Notes under the pieces: generated by a model
What the model was told of the DNA's origin: nothing
Database searches by the model: none
What the model saw: only the letters and a program-made list of their open reading frames with translations
Part shown: positions 1 to 11,726 of the stretch, piece by piece
How positions within the stretch are numbered: the first letter of the stretch is position 1
Layout: every line of letters starts with the position of its first letter
NCBI GenBank assembly: GCA_014651175.1
Contig: BMWJ01000001.1
Span: forward strand, 806,001 to 870,000
From: Streptomyces clavifer
Lineage (GTDB): Bacteria > Actinomycetota > Actinomycetes > Streptomycetales > Streptomycetaceae
Length of the DNA: 64,000 nt
Reading direction: 5' to 3'
Made by a program: the position numbers and the translations under genes

Positions 1-331
1 GGAGTGCTCCCGGGGAGGCCGGAGGCCGGAATTCCCAGGGTGGGTTGAGATTTCGTTCGAATTGGGCACGTTCGAACAACAAATCGGGAAACGGACGATG
101 ACCACGTGCTGAGACAGCATGGAACTGTGGCCAGTTCCGCGCAGTCCTTCGCGGCCGCCGCTGTCAGGAGCCGTGCGTCCCGCCCCGCCCGGGGCGCGGC
201 CCCGAGCCCTCGGGCCCGCCCGCGCCCGCCCACCACTCCTGTCGGCCGGGCTCCCCGCACGCCCCACGGAAAGGGCTCCCCGCGGCGTGCGGGGAGCCCT
301 CGCCGGCCGGCGGCCGTGCCGCCGGAGGGCC
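1..331. other. Intergenic stretch at left edge
   Basis: No convincing gene is seen; the short plus-strand frames here are shadows of the ABC exporter gene. Positions 41-105 are markedly richer in A+T than the rest. They contain the octamer CGTTCGAA twice in direct orientation (54-61 and 69-76), each holding the palindrome TTCGAA. This could be a control region for a gene lying left of the window. A strong hairpin at 273-299 closes the exporter operon. Confidence 0.5.
273..299 (-). terminator. Hairpin terminator of the ABC exporter operon
   Basis: Perfect 11-bp arms GGGCTCCCCGC (273-283) and GCGGGGAGCCC (289-299) with a 5-nt loop lie 33 bp beyond the stop codon at 332. As often in Streptomyces there is no clear U tract. 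Confidence 0.75.
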
Positions 332-2200
332 TCAGGCCAGGCTCTCCCGCCACGCCCGGTGCAGCCCCGCGAAGCGGCCCTCGCCACCGATGAGTCCGGC
401 CGGAGTGCCGTCCTCCACGATCCGGCCGTGCTCCATCACGAGCACCCGGTCCGCGATCTCCACCGTCGACAGCCGGTGGGCGATGACCACCGCCGTGCGC
501 CCGTGCAGGACGGTGTCCATGGCCCGCTGCACCGCCCGCTCACCGGGAACGTCCAGCGAGCTCGTCGCCTCGTCCAGGATCAGCACCGCGGGATCCGCGA
601 GCAACGCGCGTGCGAACGCCACCAGTTGCCGCTGCCCGGCGGAGATCCTGCCGCCCCGCTTGCGGACATCCGTGGCGTACCCGTCGGGCAGGGCGCTGAT
701 GAAGTCGTGCGCACCGATGGCCGCGGCCGCCTGCTCGATCTCCTCGGGCGTCGCGTCCGGGCGGCCGATCGCGATGTTCTCGGAGATCGTCCCCGAGAAC
801 AGGAACGCCTCCTGGGTCACCATCACCACGCCGCGCCGGAGCTCCGCGGTCGCCAGATCCCGCAGGTCGGTGCCGTCCAGCAGCACCCGGCCCTCCGTGG
901 GGTCGTAGAAGCGCGCCAGCAGCTTGGCGAGCGTCGACTTGCCCGCACCCGTGGAACCGACCACGGCCACGGTCTGTCCCGCCGGGATCGTCAGGTCGAA
1001 GCGCGGCAGGACCTCGCCACCCGTCCGGTAGGCGAACCGCACCCCGTCGAAGGCCACCTCGCGGCCCGGCCGGTCGCAGGCCGGGGCGGGCAGCTCCTTC
1101 GGAGCCGCGGGCTCGGGAACGGCGGGGGTCTGCGCGAGCAGGCCCGCGATCTTCTCCAGCGAGGCGGCCGCCGACTGGTAGGAGTTGAGGAACATCGCGA
1201 GCCGGTCGATCGGGTCGTACAGCCGGCGCAGGTACAGCACCGCGGCGGCGAGCACACCGAGCGCGAGCGTCCCCGACGCCACCCGGTACGCGCCCCACAG
1301 CACCATCGCGGCCACCGCCGTGTTGGCGACCAGCCGGGAGCCGACGACATAGCGGGCCATCTCCAGCAGCGCGTCCCCGTTCCGCAGCTCGTGACGGCGG
1401 TTGAGCACCGCGAAGTCGGCGTCGTTGGCCCGCTCCCTGCGGAAGGCCTGCACGGGCCGGATCCCGTTCATCGTCTCCGCGAACTTCACGATGACCCCGG
1501 CGATGGCCGAGGAACGGGCCGAGTAGGTCTGGGACGCCCGGCTCCGGTACAGCCGCACCAGCAGGTACAGCGGGAGGAAGGAGGCCACCGCGATCGCACC
1601 GATGCCGAGGTCCAGCCACAGCAGCATGAGGGAGATCGACACGAACGACAGGACCACCCCGATGAGCTCCTGCAGCCCCTCGCTCAGCAGCTCCCGCAGC
1701 GACTCCACGTCCGTGGTCGAGCGTGAGATCAGGCGGCCCGAGGTGTAGCGCTCGTGGAAGTCCACGCTGAGCGCCTGCGCATGACGGAAGATCCGGCCGC
1801 GGAGATCGAGCAGCACGTCCTGGTTGATCCGCGCGGCGGCCCGGATGAACGCGTACTGCAGCACCCCCGCGCCGACCGAGCACACCGCGTACCCCACACC
1901 CACGGCGATCAGCGGCCCGTAGTCGTGGTCCCGGAACGCGGGCACGCCGCTGTCGATGGCGTACGCGACCAGCAGCGGCCCCGCCTGCACGGCGACCTGC
2001 TGGACGAGCAGCACGAGGGAGGCCACGACCACCCTGGCCCGCAGCGGACCGAGCAGCGAGACCAGCAGCGCCCGGGTCGCACCCCGCGGTGTGGGCAGGT
2101 CGTCCTGGTCGAAGGGGTCCCCGTGGGGTGCGCCCTGCGGTTGTGTCCCCTTCGGGTCCTCGTCGGCGAGGGCGGGGCCGTCGGTGGTGGTCGTCGTCAT
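332..2200 (-). CDS. ABC exporter half-transporter (membrane + ATPase)
   Basis: A 622-aa fusion of a six-helix exporter membrane domain (about residues 40-340) and a nucleotide-binding domain (about 370-610). Walker A is GSTGAGKST, the signature loop ISAGQRQ and Walker B ILDEATSSLD, with a normal catalytic glutamate. Its ATG overlaps the stop of the upstream half-transporter by 4 bp (ATGA), so the two are translationally coupled. The partner has a degenerate catalytic site, so this subunit should carry the competent ATPase of a heterodimeric multidrug or lipid exporter in the plasma membrane. The substrate cannot be told from sequence. Family assignment is secure. Confidence 0.93.
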   Translation of the reverse strand: MTTTTTDGPALADEDPKGTQPQGAPHGDPFDQDDLPTPRGATRALLVSLLGPLRARVVVASLVLLVQQVAVQAGPLLVAYAIDSGVPAFRDHDYGPLIAVGVGYAVCSVGAGVLQYAFIRAAARINQDVLLDLRGRIFRHAQALSVDFHERYTSGRLISRSTTDVESLRELLSEGLQELIGVVLSFVSISLMLLWLDLGIGAIAVASFLPLYLLVRLYRSRASQTYSARSSAIAGVIVKFAETMNGIRPVQAFRRERANDADFAVLNRRHELRNGDALLEMARYVVGSRLVANTAVAAMVLWGAYRVASGTLALGVLAAAVLYLRRLYDPIDRLAMFLNSYQSAAASLEKIAGLLAQTPAVPEPAAPKELPAPACDRPGREVAFDGVRFAYRTGGEVLPRFDLTIPAGQTVAVVGSTGAGKSTLAKLLARFYDPTEGRVLLDGTDLRDLATAELRRGVVMVTQEAFLFSGTISENIAIGRPDATPEEIEQAAAAIGAHDFISALPDGYATDVRKRGGRISAGQRQLVAFARALLADPAVLILDEATSSLDVPGERAVQRAMDTVLHGRTAVVIAHRLSTVEIADRVLVMEHGRIVEDGTPAGLIGGEGRFAGLHRAWRESLA

Positions 2201-4017
2201 CGGGTGCTTCCCTCCTCGGCGGCGAGCACCCGGGAACCGTCCTCGGCCCCGGACATCAGCCAGGCGTACTCGGCATTGGTGCGCAGCAGTTCCTGATGGG
2301 TGCCGACCGCACTGATCCGGCCCCCGGACAGCAGCGCCACCCGGTCCGCCAGCATCACCGTGGACGGCCGGTGCGCCACGACCACGGCCGTCGTCCTCTC
2401 CAGCACCCGCCGCAACGCCGCCTCCACCAGTGCCTCCGTGTGCACGTCCAGGGCGGACAGCGGGTCGTCGAGCACCAGGAAGCGGGGCTCGCCGACCACG
2501 GCACGCGCCAGCGCGAGGCGCTGGCGCTGGCCGCCGGAGAGACTCAGGCCCTGCTCGCCGACCTCCGTCCCGATGCCGTGGGGCAGGTCGTCCACGAAGC
2601 CGGCCTGTGCGACGGACAGGGCCCGGCGCAACTCCTGCTCGCCCGCCCCCTCCGCGCCCATCAGCACGTTCTCCCCGACGGTCGCCGAGAAGAGCGTCGG
2701 TTCCTCGAAGGCCACCGACACCAGCTCGCGCAGCCGGGTCCGCTCCATGGCCGCGATGTCCTCGCCGTCCAGCAGGATCCGGCCCCCGGTGACCTCGTGC
2801 AGCCGGGGGACGAGCGCCGTGAGCGTCGTCTTCCCGGACCCGGTGGCCCCCACCAGGGCCATCGTCTCGCCCGGACGGACCCGCAGATCGATCCGGGCCA
2901 GTACGGGTTCGGAGCCGGGATCGGCGTCGGGATAGCGGAACTCGACCCCGTCGAAGACGATGCCCGGAGCGTCCCCGGGCCCGCCCCCCTCACCGGGTTC
3001 GCCGGCGGAGGTGTGCGCGTCCAGCTCCTCCGCCACGTCCATGACCTCGAAGTACCGGTCGGCCGCGGTCGCCGACTCCTGGCTCATGGCCAGGAGGAAG
3101 CCGATCGACTCGACCGGCCAGCGCAGCGCGAGCGCCGTCGACAGGAACGCGACGAGCGTGCCCGCCGACAGCTCGCCGTCCGCCACCTGGACCGTGCCCA
3201 GCACCAGCGCGGCACCGATGGCCAGCTCGGGGATGGCCGTGATGAGCGCCCAGATCCCGGCGAGGAGCCGGGCCTTGCCCAGCTCCGTGCCGCGCAGCCG
3301 CTGCGCGAGCGCGCGGAAGGCCCGGGCCTGGCTGCGGTGCCGGCCGAACCCCTTCACGATGCGGATGCCCAGCACGCTCTCCTCGACGACCGTGGTCAGA
3401 TCCCCGACCTGGTCCTGCGCCGTGCGCGCCACCACCGAGTACTTCGTCTCGAAGACCGAGCACAGGACCACCAGGGGCACCGCGGGAGCCAGGAGCACCA
3501 GACCGAGCGACCAGTCCTGTGCGAACAGAATGAAGAAACCGACGAGGATCGTCGTGCCGTTGACCAGCAGGAACGTCAGCGGGAAAGCCAGGAACATCCG
3601 CATCAGCATCAGGTCGGTGGTCCCGCGCGAGAGCAGCTGCCCCGAGGGCCAGCGGTCGTGGAAGGCCACCGGGAGCCGCTGCAGATGCCGGTAGAGATCG
3701 GCGCGCATCGACGCCTCCACCCCCGCCAGCGGCCGTGCCACGAGCCACCGCCGGAGCCCGAAGAGCCCTGCCTCCGCGATGCCGAGCAGCAGCAGGTACA
3801 GCGCGCCCAGCCACACCCCGCCCGGATCCCGGTCCGCGACGGGACCGTCCACCATCCACTTCAGGACGAGGGGGATCACCAGGCCGAGACAGGACGCCAG
3901 GACCGCCACGAAGGCGGCGCCGAACCAGCGCATCCGCACCGGACGGACATAGGGCCACAGACGCATGAGTGAGCGCACGGCGGACCGGTCCGTGTGCTCT
4001 GCAGGTTTTTCGGGCAT
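2197..4017 (-). CDS. ABC exporter half-transporter, degenerate ATPase site
   Basis: A 606-aa exporter subunit with an N-terminal six-helix domain and a C-terminal ATPase. Walker A is GATGSGKTT and the signature LSGGQRQRLALARA. Walker B ends LVLDDPLSALD, so the usual catalytic Glu is Asp. That is the known mark of the non-consensus site in heterodimeric exporters of the BmrCD/TM287-288 kind. It is the first gene of a two-gene operon. The start at 4017 lacks a Shine-Dalgarno sequence, but a TAGGCT hexamer sits 8 nt upstream on the coding strand, which suggests leaderless transcription. The substrate is unknown. Confidence 0.93.
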   Translation of the reverse strand: MPEKPAEHTDRSAVRSLMRLWPYVRPVRMRWFGAAFVAVLASCLGLVIPLVLKWMVDGPVADRDPGGVWLGALYLLLLGIAEAGLFGLRRWLVARPLAGVEASMRADLYRHLQRLPVAFHDRWPSGQLLSRGTTDLMLMRMFLAFPLTFLLVNGTTILVGFFILFAQDWSLGLVLLAPAVPLVVLCSVFETKYSVVARTAQDQVGDLTTVVEESVLGIRIVKGFGRHRSQARAFRALAQRLRGTELGKARLLAGIWALITAIPELAIGAALVLGTVQVADGELSAGTLVAFLSTALALRWPVESIGFLLAMSQESATAADRYFEVMDVAEELDAHTSAGEPGEGGGPGDAPGIVFDGVEFRYPDADPGSEPVLARIDLRVRPGETMALVGATGSGKTTLTALVPRLHEVTGGRILLDGEDIAAMERTRLRELVSVAFEEPTLFSATVGENVLMGAEGAGEQELRRALSVAQAGFVDDLPHGIGTEVGEQGLSLSGGQRQRLALARAVVGEPRFLVLDDPLSALDVHTEALVEAALRRVLERTTAVVVAHRPSTVMLADRVALLSGGRISAVGTHQELLRTNAEYAWLMSGAEDGSRVLAAEEGSTR

Positions 4018-4189
4018 CAGGAGCGAGCCTATGGTTCACCACTGACATCGCTCACCTGGTTTTCCGGCCGTTCCGGCCCCGCCCCCGCCGCATCCCCCGA
4101 TCGGAGCGCCGCATCAACCGATCGGCCGATGCCGGTCCTGGCGGTACGGCGGATGCCGCGCCGCTCCGCCCGCCGGAATGCTGGGGGGC

Positions 4190-5104
4190 ATGCCGATCAT
4201 CGAAGTGGACGGGGTACGCAAGGCGTACGCGGGGCGGGTCGCGGTCGACGGAGTCGGCTTCTCCGTGGAGGAGGGGGAGATCTTCGGGATCCTGGGGCCC
4301 AACGGAGCGGGGAAGACCACCACGGTCGAATGCGTCGAAGGGCTGAGGATCCCCGACGCCGGCACCGTCCGGGTCGCCGGACTCGACCCCGCCACCGACC
4401 GGGACCGGGTGACCCTCCTCCTCGGCGCGCAGCTCCAGGAGAGCGAACTGCAGCCCAAACTCACCGTGGGCGAGGCGCTCCGGCTCTACAGCGCCTTCTA
4501 CCCGCACCCCGCCGACTGGCGTTCGCTCGCCGAACGGCTCGGGCTGGACAGCCACCTCGACCGCCGCTTCGCCAAGCTGTCCGGAGGCCAGAAGCAGCGG
4601 CTGTTCATCGCCCTCGCCCTCATCGGGAACCCGCGGGTGGTCGTGCTCGACGAACTCACCACCGGCCTCGACCCCCGGGCCCGCAGGGACACCTGGCAGC
4701 TCATCGAGGAGATCCGGGACAGCGGGGTGACCGTCCTGCTGGTCACCCACTTCATGGAGGAGGCCCAGCGGCTCTGCGACCGGGTCGCGGTGATCGACAA
4801 GGGCCGGCTGGTCGCGCTCGACACCCCCGCCGGCCTGATCGACCGGACCGCGGGCTCCACCGTCATCTCCTTCACCCCGTCGGAACCCCTCCCTGCGGCC
4901 GAACTCGCCGGACTGCCCGGTGCCGCGTCCGTCTCCGTCGCGGAGTCCGACGGCCGGGTCCTCGTCCACGGCACTGACGACACCGCCAACGCCGTCATCT
5001 CGCTGCTGGCCCGGCACCGCGTCACCGCCCGCCACCTGCGCGTCCTGGAGACCAGCCTGGACGACGCCTTCCTCGACCTCACGGAGCAGGACGCCCGGAC
5101 ATGA
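4190..5104 (+). CDS. ABC-2 efflux ATP-binding protein (DrrA-like)
   Basis: A 304-aa ATPase with Walker A GPNGAGKTTT, signature LSGGQKQRL, Walker B VVVLDELTTGLD and a His switch (VTHFMEE). The roughly 80-residue C-terminal extension is typical of daunorubicin-resistance/ABC-2 ATPases. An in-frame ATG lies at 4178, but MPIIEVDGVRKAY from 4190 matches the family start. The gene overlaps the permease by 4 bp (5101-5104). The downstream kinase/regulator pair implies an efflux pump induced by an envelope or antibiotic signal, which is inference from context. Confidence 0.93.
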   Translation: MPIIEVDGVRKAYAGRVAVDGVGFSVEEGEIFGILGPNGAGKTTTVECVEGLRIPDAGTVRVAGLDPATDRDRVTLLLGAQLQESELQPKLTVGEALRLYSAFYPHPADWRSLAERLGLDSHLDRRFAKLSGGQKQRLFIALALIGNPRVVVLDELTTGLDPRARRDTWQLIEEIRDSGVTVLLVTHFMEEAQRLCDRVAVIDKGRLVALDTPAGLIDRTAGSTVISFTPSEPLPAAELAGLPGAASVSVAESDGRVLVHGTDDTANAVISLLARHRVTARHLRVLETSLDDAFLDLTEQDART

Positions 5105-5880
5105 CCACAGCCACGAGCACCGCGCGCACCACGGGAGCGAACAGCCCGCTCGCCGCCGTCCTCAGGACGGAGACGCGCCTCTTCCTGCGGGAGCCGGGGA
5201 GCCTCTTCTGGATCCTGGCCTTCCCGACGGTCCTGCTGACGATCCTCGGCCTCATCCCCTCCTTCCGGGAGGACGACGCGGCCCTCGGCGGCCGGAGCGT
5301 CATCGACCTGTACGTACCGGTGGCCGTCCTGCTCGGCATGATCATGGCCGGTCTGCAGGCCATGCCGCCGGTCCTCACCGGCTACCGCGAACGCGGCATC
5401 CTGCGCCGGATGTCCGCCACGCCGGTACGCCCCTCCGCCCTGCTGACCGCGCAGATCGCGCTGCACGGAGCCGCGTCCGTCGGCTCCGCCCTGCTCGCCA
5501 TGGCCGTCGGACGGATGGCCTTCGGCGTACGGCTGCCGGGGCAGCCCGTCGGCTATCTGCTGGCCCTGCTCCTCGCGGTCGCCTGCGTCCTCGCCCTCGG
5601 CGCCACGATCTGCGCACTGTCGCGGACGACGAAGGCCTCGGCGGCCGTCGGGTCGGTGGCGTACCTCGTGATGATGTTCACCGCGGGCGTCTGGGTCCCC
5701 GTCCAGACCATGCCCGGCCTGCTCCGCCGGATCGTCGAAGCGACCCCGTTCGGCGCCGCCTCCCAGGCCCTGGACCAGGCGGCCTCGGGCAACTGGCCCG
5801 ACTGGGCACACCTGTTGGTGATGGCGGTGTGGACCGCGGCGCTGGGGGCGGCCGCCACCCGGCTCTTCCGCTGGGAGTGA
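5101..5880 (+). CDS. ABC-2 type permease
   Basis: A 259-aa integral membrane protein with about six hydrophobic segments and the ABC-2 permease pattern: a cytoplasmic N-terminus (LRTETRLFLREPGSLFW), then helices, including the GYRERGILRRMSATPV coupling region. It is the membrane partner of the preceding ATPase, with which it shares an ATGA overlap. It probably works as a homodimer exporting a hydrophobic or cationic compound across the cytoplasmic membrane. The substrate is not deducible. Confidence 0.92.
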   Translation: MTTATSTARTTGANSPLAAVLRTETRLFLREPGSLFWILAFPTVLLTILGLIPSFREDDAALGGRSVIDLYVPVAVLLGMIMAGLQAMPPVLTGYRERGILRRMSATPVRPSALLTAQIALHGAASVGSALLAMAVGRMAFGVRLPGQPVGYLLALLLAVACVLALGATICALSRTTKASAAVGSVAYLVMMFTAGVWVPVQTMPGLLRRIVEATPFGAASQALDQAASGNWPDWAHLLVMAVWTAALGAAATRLFRWE

Positions 5881-5912
5881 CCCGGGCACGGCCGGCCGGG
5901 GACACTGGGCCC

Positions 5913-7184
5913 ATGCGCGACGGGGGAGACATGACGAGCGGCGGTACGACGATCGAGCAGCGCTGGGAGCAGTTCCGCCGGCACGGGCCGTACGCGCTCC
6001 TCGCCCTCGCCGTCCTCATGACGGCCCTGTCCGCCCGTCCCATCGGGATGACGGAGGCGGACCTGTACGCCGCCGGGGTGCTGGTCTCCGCGGCCGCCGC
6101 CCTGCACCTGTGGTGGGACCGCACCCGGCACCCGGCGGAGCACACCCGGGCCGGACGGGTCTACTACGTCCTGCGGACCGCGCTGGCCTTCGCCCTCTGC
6201 TGGTGCAACCCGTTCTTCTCCGTCTACGCCGTCGTCGGCTACTTCGACGCGGACGCCCTGCTGCCCAAACGCCTCGTCCGGGCCGGACTGCTCTGCACCG
6301 CCGTCACGATGGCCGGCTCGCAGTCCGGCGGCGGCATGCCTCCGGTCTCCCCCATCAACTGGGCGGCCTTCGGCGCGCTGTTCGTCCTGCACGCCTCCCT
6401 CGTGCTCCTCTTCGGCAACCTCGGCGCCCGGGAGGCCGAGAAGGCGCTTCGCCAGGCCGAGACCATCGGCGAACTGGAGCGGACCAACACCCGGCTGGAA
6501 CAGGCTCTCGCCGAGAACGCCGTCCTGCACGCCCAGCTCCTGCTCCAGGCACGGGAGGCCGGGGTGGCCGACGAGCGGCGCCGGCTGGCCGCCGAGATCC
6601 ACGACACCCTCGCACAGGGGCTGACCGGCATCATCGCCCAGCTCCAGGCCGCCACCTCCACCGGAGACCCCGTCCTGGCCCGTGAGCACCTCGGCCGTGC
6701 CGCGGGCCTCGCCAGGCACAGCCTCGGCGAGGCCCGCCGCTCCGTTCACAACCTGGTGCCCGCGGCGCTGGAGCACGACGACCTGCCCGGGGCACTCACG
6801 AAGACGGTCGCCGGATGGACCGAACGCACCCGGGTGCGGGCCGGTCTCACCGTCACGGGGACCGTCGAGCCGCTCCACGACGAGGTCGGCGCCACCCTGC
6901 TCCGCATCGCGGAGGAGTCCCTGGCCAACGCCGCCCGGCACGCCGGGGCCTCACGGGTCGGCGTCACACTCTCCTACATGGGCGACGAGATCACCCTGGA
7001 CGTGCGCGACGACGGCCGCGGCTTCGACCCGGCGGCCCTCCCGCCCTACGGCGGCTCGGGAGGATTCGGCCTCGGCGGGATGCGGTCGCGCGCCGAACGG
7101 ATCGCGGGCACGGTCACGGTGGAGTCCGAACCGGGGCTGGGCACCGCCGTCTGCGCCAGGGTCCCGCTGGTCCACCGGGGATGA
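5913..7184 (+). CDS. NarL-family sensor histidine kinase
   Basis: A 423-aa kinase. About five or six hydrophobic segments fill residues 25-165, followed by a short coiled coil (about 170-215). A HisKA_3 domain has the phospho-acceptor in AAEIHDTLAQGL (His about 230), and a HATPase_c domain has the N box (EESLANAARHAG) and G boxes (DDGRGFDP, GGFGLGGM). The 5913 ATG is chosen over 5931 because the GGGGGAG before 5931 is only 2 nt away; both remain possible. It lies 32 bp after the permease and 21 bp before the cognate regulator. It probably senses a membrane-active signal and controls the adjacent pump. Confidence 0.9.
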   Translation: MRDGGDMTSGGTTIEQRWEQFRRHGPYALLALAVLMTALSARPIGMTEADLYAAGVLVSAAAALHLWWDRTRHPAEHTRAGRVYYVLRTALAFALCWCNPFFSVYAVVGYFDADALLPKRLVRAGLLCTAVTMAGSQSGGGMPPVSPINWAAFGALFVLHASLVLLFGNLGAREAEKALRQAETIGELERTNTRLEQALAENAVLHAQLLLQAREAGVADERRRLAAEIHDTLAQGLTGIIAQLQAATSTGDPVLAREHLGRAAGLARHSLGEARRSVHNLVPAALEHDDLPGALTKTVAGWTERTRVRAGLTVTGTVEPLHDEVGATLLRIAEESLANAARHAGASRVGVTLSYMGDEITLDVRDDGRGFDPAALPPYGGSGGFGLGGMRSRAERIAGTVTVESEPGLGTAVCARVPLVHRG

Positions 7185-7205
7185 CGGACAGTACGGTGGG
7201 ACGAC

Positions 7206-7865
7206 ATGACTGAGGCCACGGGCACCGCACGCGTCATCACCCTCCTCGTCGTCGACGACCACCCGGTCGTACGCGACGGCCTGCGCGGCATGTTCGCCTC
7301 GGCCCCCGGCTTCGACGTGCTCGGTGAGGCCGCCGACGGGGTGGCCGCGGTCGAGCTCGCCACCCGGCTGGACCCCGACGTCGTGCTGATGGACCTCAGG
7401 ATGCCGGGCGGCGGGGGAGTGGCGGCCATCGCCGAGCTGGCCCGGCTCGGCGCCCGGTCCAGGGTGCTGGTCCTCACCACGTACGACACCGACTCCGACA
7501 CCCTTCCCGCGATCGAGGCGGGCGCGACCGGCTACCTGCTCAAGGACGCGCCCCGCGACGAGCTCTTCACGGCCGTCCGCGCCGCCGCCGACGGCCGTAC
7601 GGTGCTCTCGCCCGCCGTCGCCTCCCGGCTCGTCTCGCGCGTGCGCACCCCCTCCGCGGCGCCCGGCGGCGAGTCGCTGTCCGGGCGCGAGCGGGAGGTG
7701 CTCGCCCTCGTCGCCAGGGGGACGTCGAACCGCGAGATCGCCGCGGAGCTGTTCATCAGCGAGGCGACCGTGAAGACCCACCTCACCCACGTCTTCGCGA
7801 AGCTGGGGGCCAAGGACCGCGCCGCGGCCGTCGCAGTCGCCTACGAACGCGGCATCCTCGGCTGA
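7206..7865 (+). CDS. NarL/LuxR-type response regulator
   Basis: A 219-aa regulator. The receiver domain has the acidic pair VVDDHP (about 16-20) and phospho-acceptor Asp63 in VVLMDLRMPG, with the conserved Lys in YLLKDA. A LuxR helix-turn-helix follows (SGREREVLALVARGTSNREI, about 158-177). It is the last gene of the ATPase-permease-kinase-regulator unit, the usual architecture for autoregulated efflux systems. It converges with glgX, 8 bp separating the two stops. Confidence 0.95.
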   Translation: MTEATGTARVITLLVVDDHPVVRDGLRGMFASAPGFDVLGEAADGVAAVELATRLDPDVVLMDLRMPGGGGVAAIAELARLGARSRVLVLTTYDTDSDTLPAIEAGATGYLLKDAPRDELFTAVRAAADGRTVLSPAVASRLVSRVRTPSAAPGGESLSGREREVLALVARGTSNREIAAELFISEATVKTHLTHVFAKLGAKDRAAAVAVAYERGILG

Positions 7866-7873
7866 CCCGCCCG

Positions 7874-10108
<2,235 letters not shown>

Positions 10109-10262
10109 CCTCAGCCTCCCGCGGCTCGTCGGACCGGCCACCCGGGAGGAGGGCGCGCGGCGTCCCGGCCGCGGCCCTCCTGGTGTGGTCCTTCCCTCTG
10201 TTCTGCCCACGGCGGGGCCCGCACTCACGTTTCCCCCGGGCGGCCCCTGTCGTTGGGGGAGC

Positions 10263-11483
10263 GTGAACCACGTAGCGAAGAGAGCACGGGCGGGTTCGGC
10301 CGCCGTGCTGACATGGGCAGGACTACTCACCGTGCTGGCCGTACTGACGGGCTGCACCGGGTCGACGCCGTTGTTCGGGGACAACCGCTCGCCCGGGGAC
10401 GCCATCCGGATCTTCCCCGAGGACGGGGCCGAGAACGTCGGCGCCGACAGCCGGATCGAGGTCACCGTCCCCGACGGACGGCTCGAACGGGTGAAGGTGA
10501 CACGGATGGAGGACGCGGAGCACGGTCAGGTGCCGGGCCGGATCGCCGAGGACGGCCGTTCCTGGGCTCCCGACAAGGGCGCACGGCGGCTGGGGCTCGC
10601 CGGGAAGTACAGCGTCGAGGTGGTGGCCGTCGACGGGGGCGGCCGTCGCTCGGCCCGGAACACGAGCTTCACCACCCTCGTCCCCGCGGACCGGTTCATC
10701 GGCTACTTCAAGCCGGAGAACCGGTCCACGGTGGGCACCGGCATGATCGTCTCCTTCGACTTCAACCGGCCCGTCAGGAACCGCGCGGCGGTGGAGAAGG
10801 CGATCAGGATCACCACGGATCCCGCGGTGGAGGTGGCCGGCCACTGGTTCGGCGACGAGCGCCTCGACTTCCGCCCCGCCAGGTACTGGGAGCCGGGCAC
10901 CGAGGTCACCGTCGACGTGGGGCTGCGCGACGTCGAGGGCGCGCCCGGCGTGTACGGGAGCCAGCGGAAGAAGTTCACCTTCCGGGTGGGCCGTTCCCAG
11001 ACGTCCCTGGTGGACGCCAGGGCCCACACCATGCAGGTACGCCGGGACGGTGAGCTCGTCAGCACGGTGCCGATCACCGCGGGCGCCGCGAAGACGACCA
11101 CGTACAACGGGAAGATGGTGGTCTCGGAGCTGCACGAGGTGACGCGGATGGACGGCCGCACGGTCGGCTTCGGCGGCGAGTACGACATCAAGGACGTCCC
11201 GCACGCCGTCCGGCTGACCAAGTCGGGCACCTTCCTGCACGGCAACTACTGGGAGTCGCCCGACACCTTCGGCTCCGACAACACCAGCCACGGCTGCATC
11301 GGGCTGCGTGACGTGAAGGGCGGCAGTTCCGACACCCCGGCCGGCTGGTTCTTCGAGCGGACGCTCGTGGGCGATGTGGTCGAGGTGGTCAACTCCGCCG
11401 ACAAGACCGTCGCGCCGGACAACGGCCTCGGCGGCTGGAACCTCGGGTGGAGCCGGTGGAAGGCGGGCTCCGCACTGCGCTGA
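10263..11483 (+). CDS. L,D-transpeptidase lipoprotein (YkuD), copy 1
   Basis: A 406-aa secreted lipoprotein with a signal segment ending in lipobox VLTGC (about residue 30). Two Ig-like domains (about 50-255) are followed by a YkuD catalytic domain ending TSHGCIGLRD, with the nucleophilic Cys. The layout resembles mycobacterial LdtMt2. It is expected to form 3-3 peptidoglycan cross-links or attach proteins at the outer face of the membrane. GTG at 10263 is the first start that gives the signal peptide. A paralogue follows at once, with a strong hairpin between them, so the two are probably transcribed separately. Confidence 0.92.
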   Translation: MNHVAKRARAGSAAVLTWAGLLTVLAVLTGCTGSTPLFGDNRSPGDAIRIFPEDGAENVGADSRIEVTVPDGRLERVKVTRMEDAEHGQVPGRIAEDGRSWAPDKGARRLGLAGKYSVEVVAVDGGGRRSARNTSFTTLVPADRFIGYFKPENRSTVGTGMIVSFDFNRPVRNRAAVEKAIRITTDPAVEVAGHWFGDERLDFRPARYWEPGTEVTVDVGLRDVEGAPGVYGSQRKKFTFRVGRSQTSLVDARAHTMQVRRDGELVSTVPITAGAAKTTTYNGKMVVSELHEVTRMDGRTVGFGGEYDIKDVPHAVRLTKSGTFLHGNYWESPDTFGSDNTSHGCIGLRDVKGGSSDTPAGWFFERTLVGDVVEVVNSADKTVAPDNGLGGWNLGWSRWKAGSALR

Positions 11484-11542
11484 GAGGACGTGAGCCAGGG
11501 GGCGTTCGGCATCGGACGGCCGGCCCCGGGCCCGACCTGCGA

Positions 11543-11569
11543 GGGCCCCGGAGGCATGCTCCGGGGCCC
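11543..11569 (+). terminator. Hairpin between the two L,D-transpeptidases
   Basis: Perfect arms GGGCCCCGGAG (11543-11553) and CTCCGGGGCCC (11559-11569) with a GCATG loop lie 60 bp after the stop of copy 1. Confidence 0.7.
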
Positions 11570-11726
11570 CTCCGGCGGAGGCACGGGACGACTTGGGACG
11601 GAACAGTGACATTCCGGGGAAGTTCTCCCCACGCGCGGTGTGATTATCTTGCGCCGGGCGTGCATGTACAGCGCGCGGGGGTGCGGGCCATGGCGGGGCC
11701 AGGCCGTGCGAGGGGAGACGACCACA

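Noticed and set aside
54-77. LexA (SOS) box from the TTCGAA repeats
   Set aside because: The actinobacterial box needs CGAAC-N4-GTTCG. Here the spacing and flanking bases do not match.
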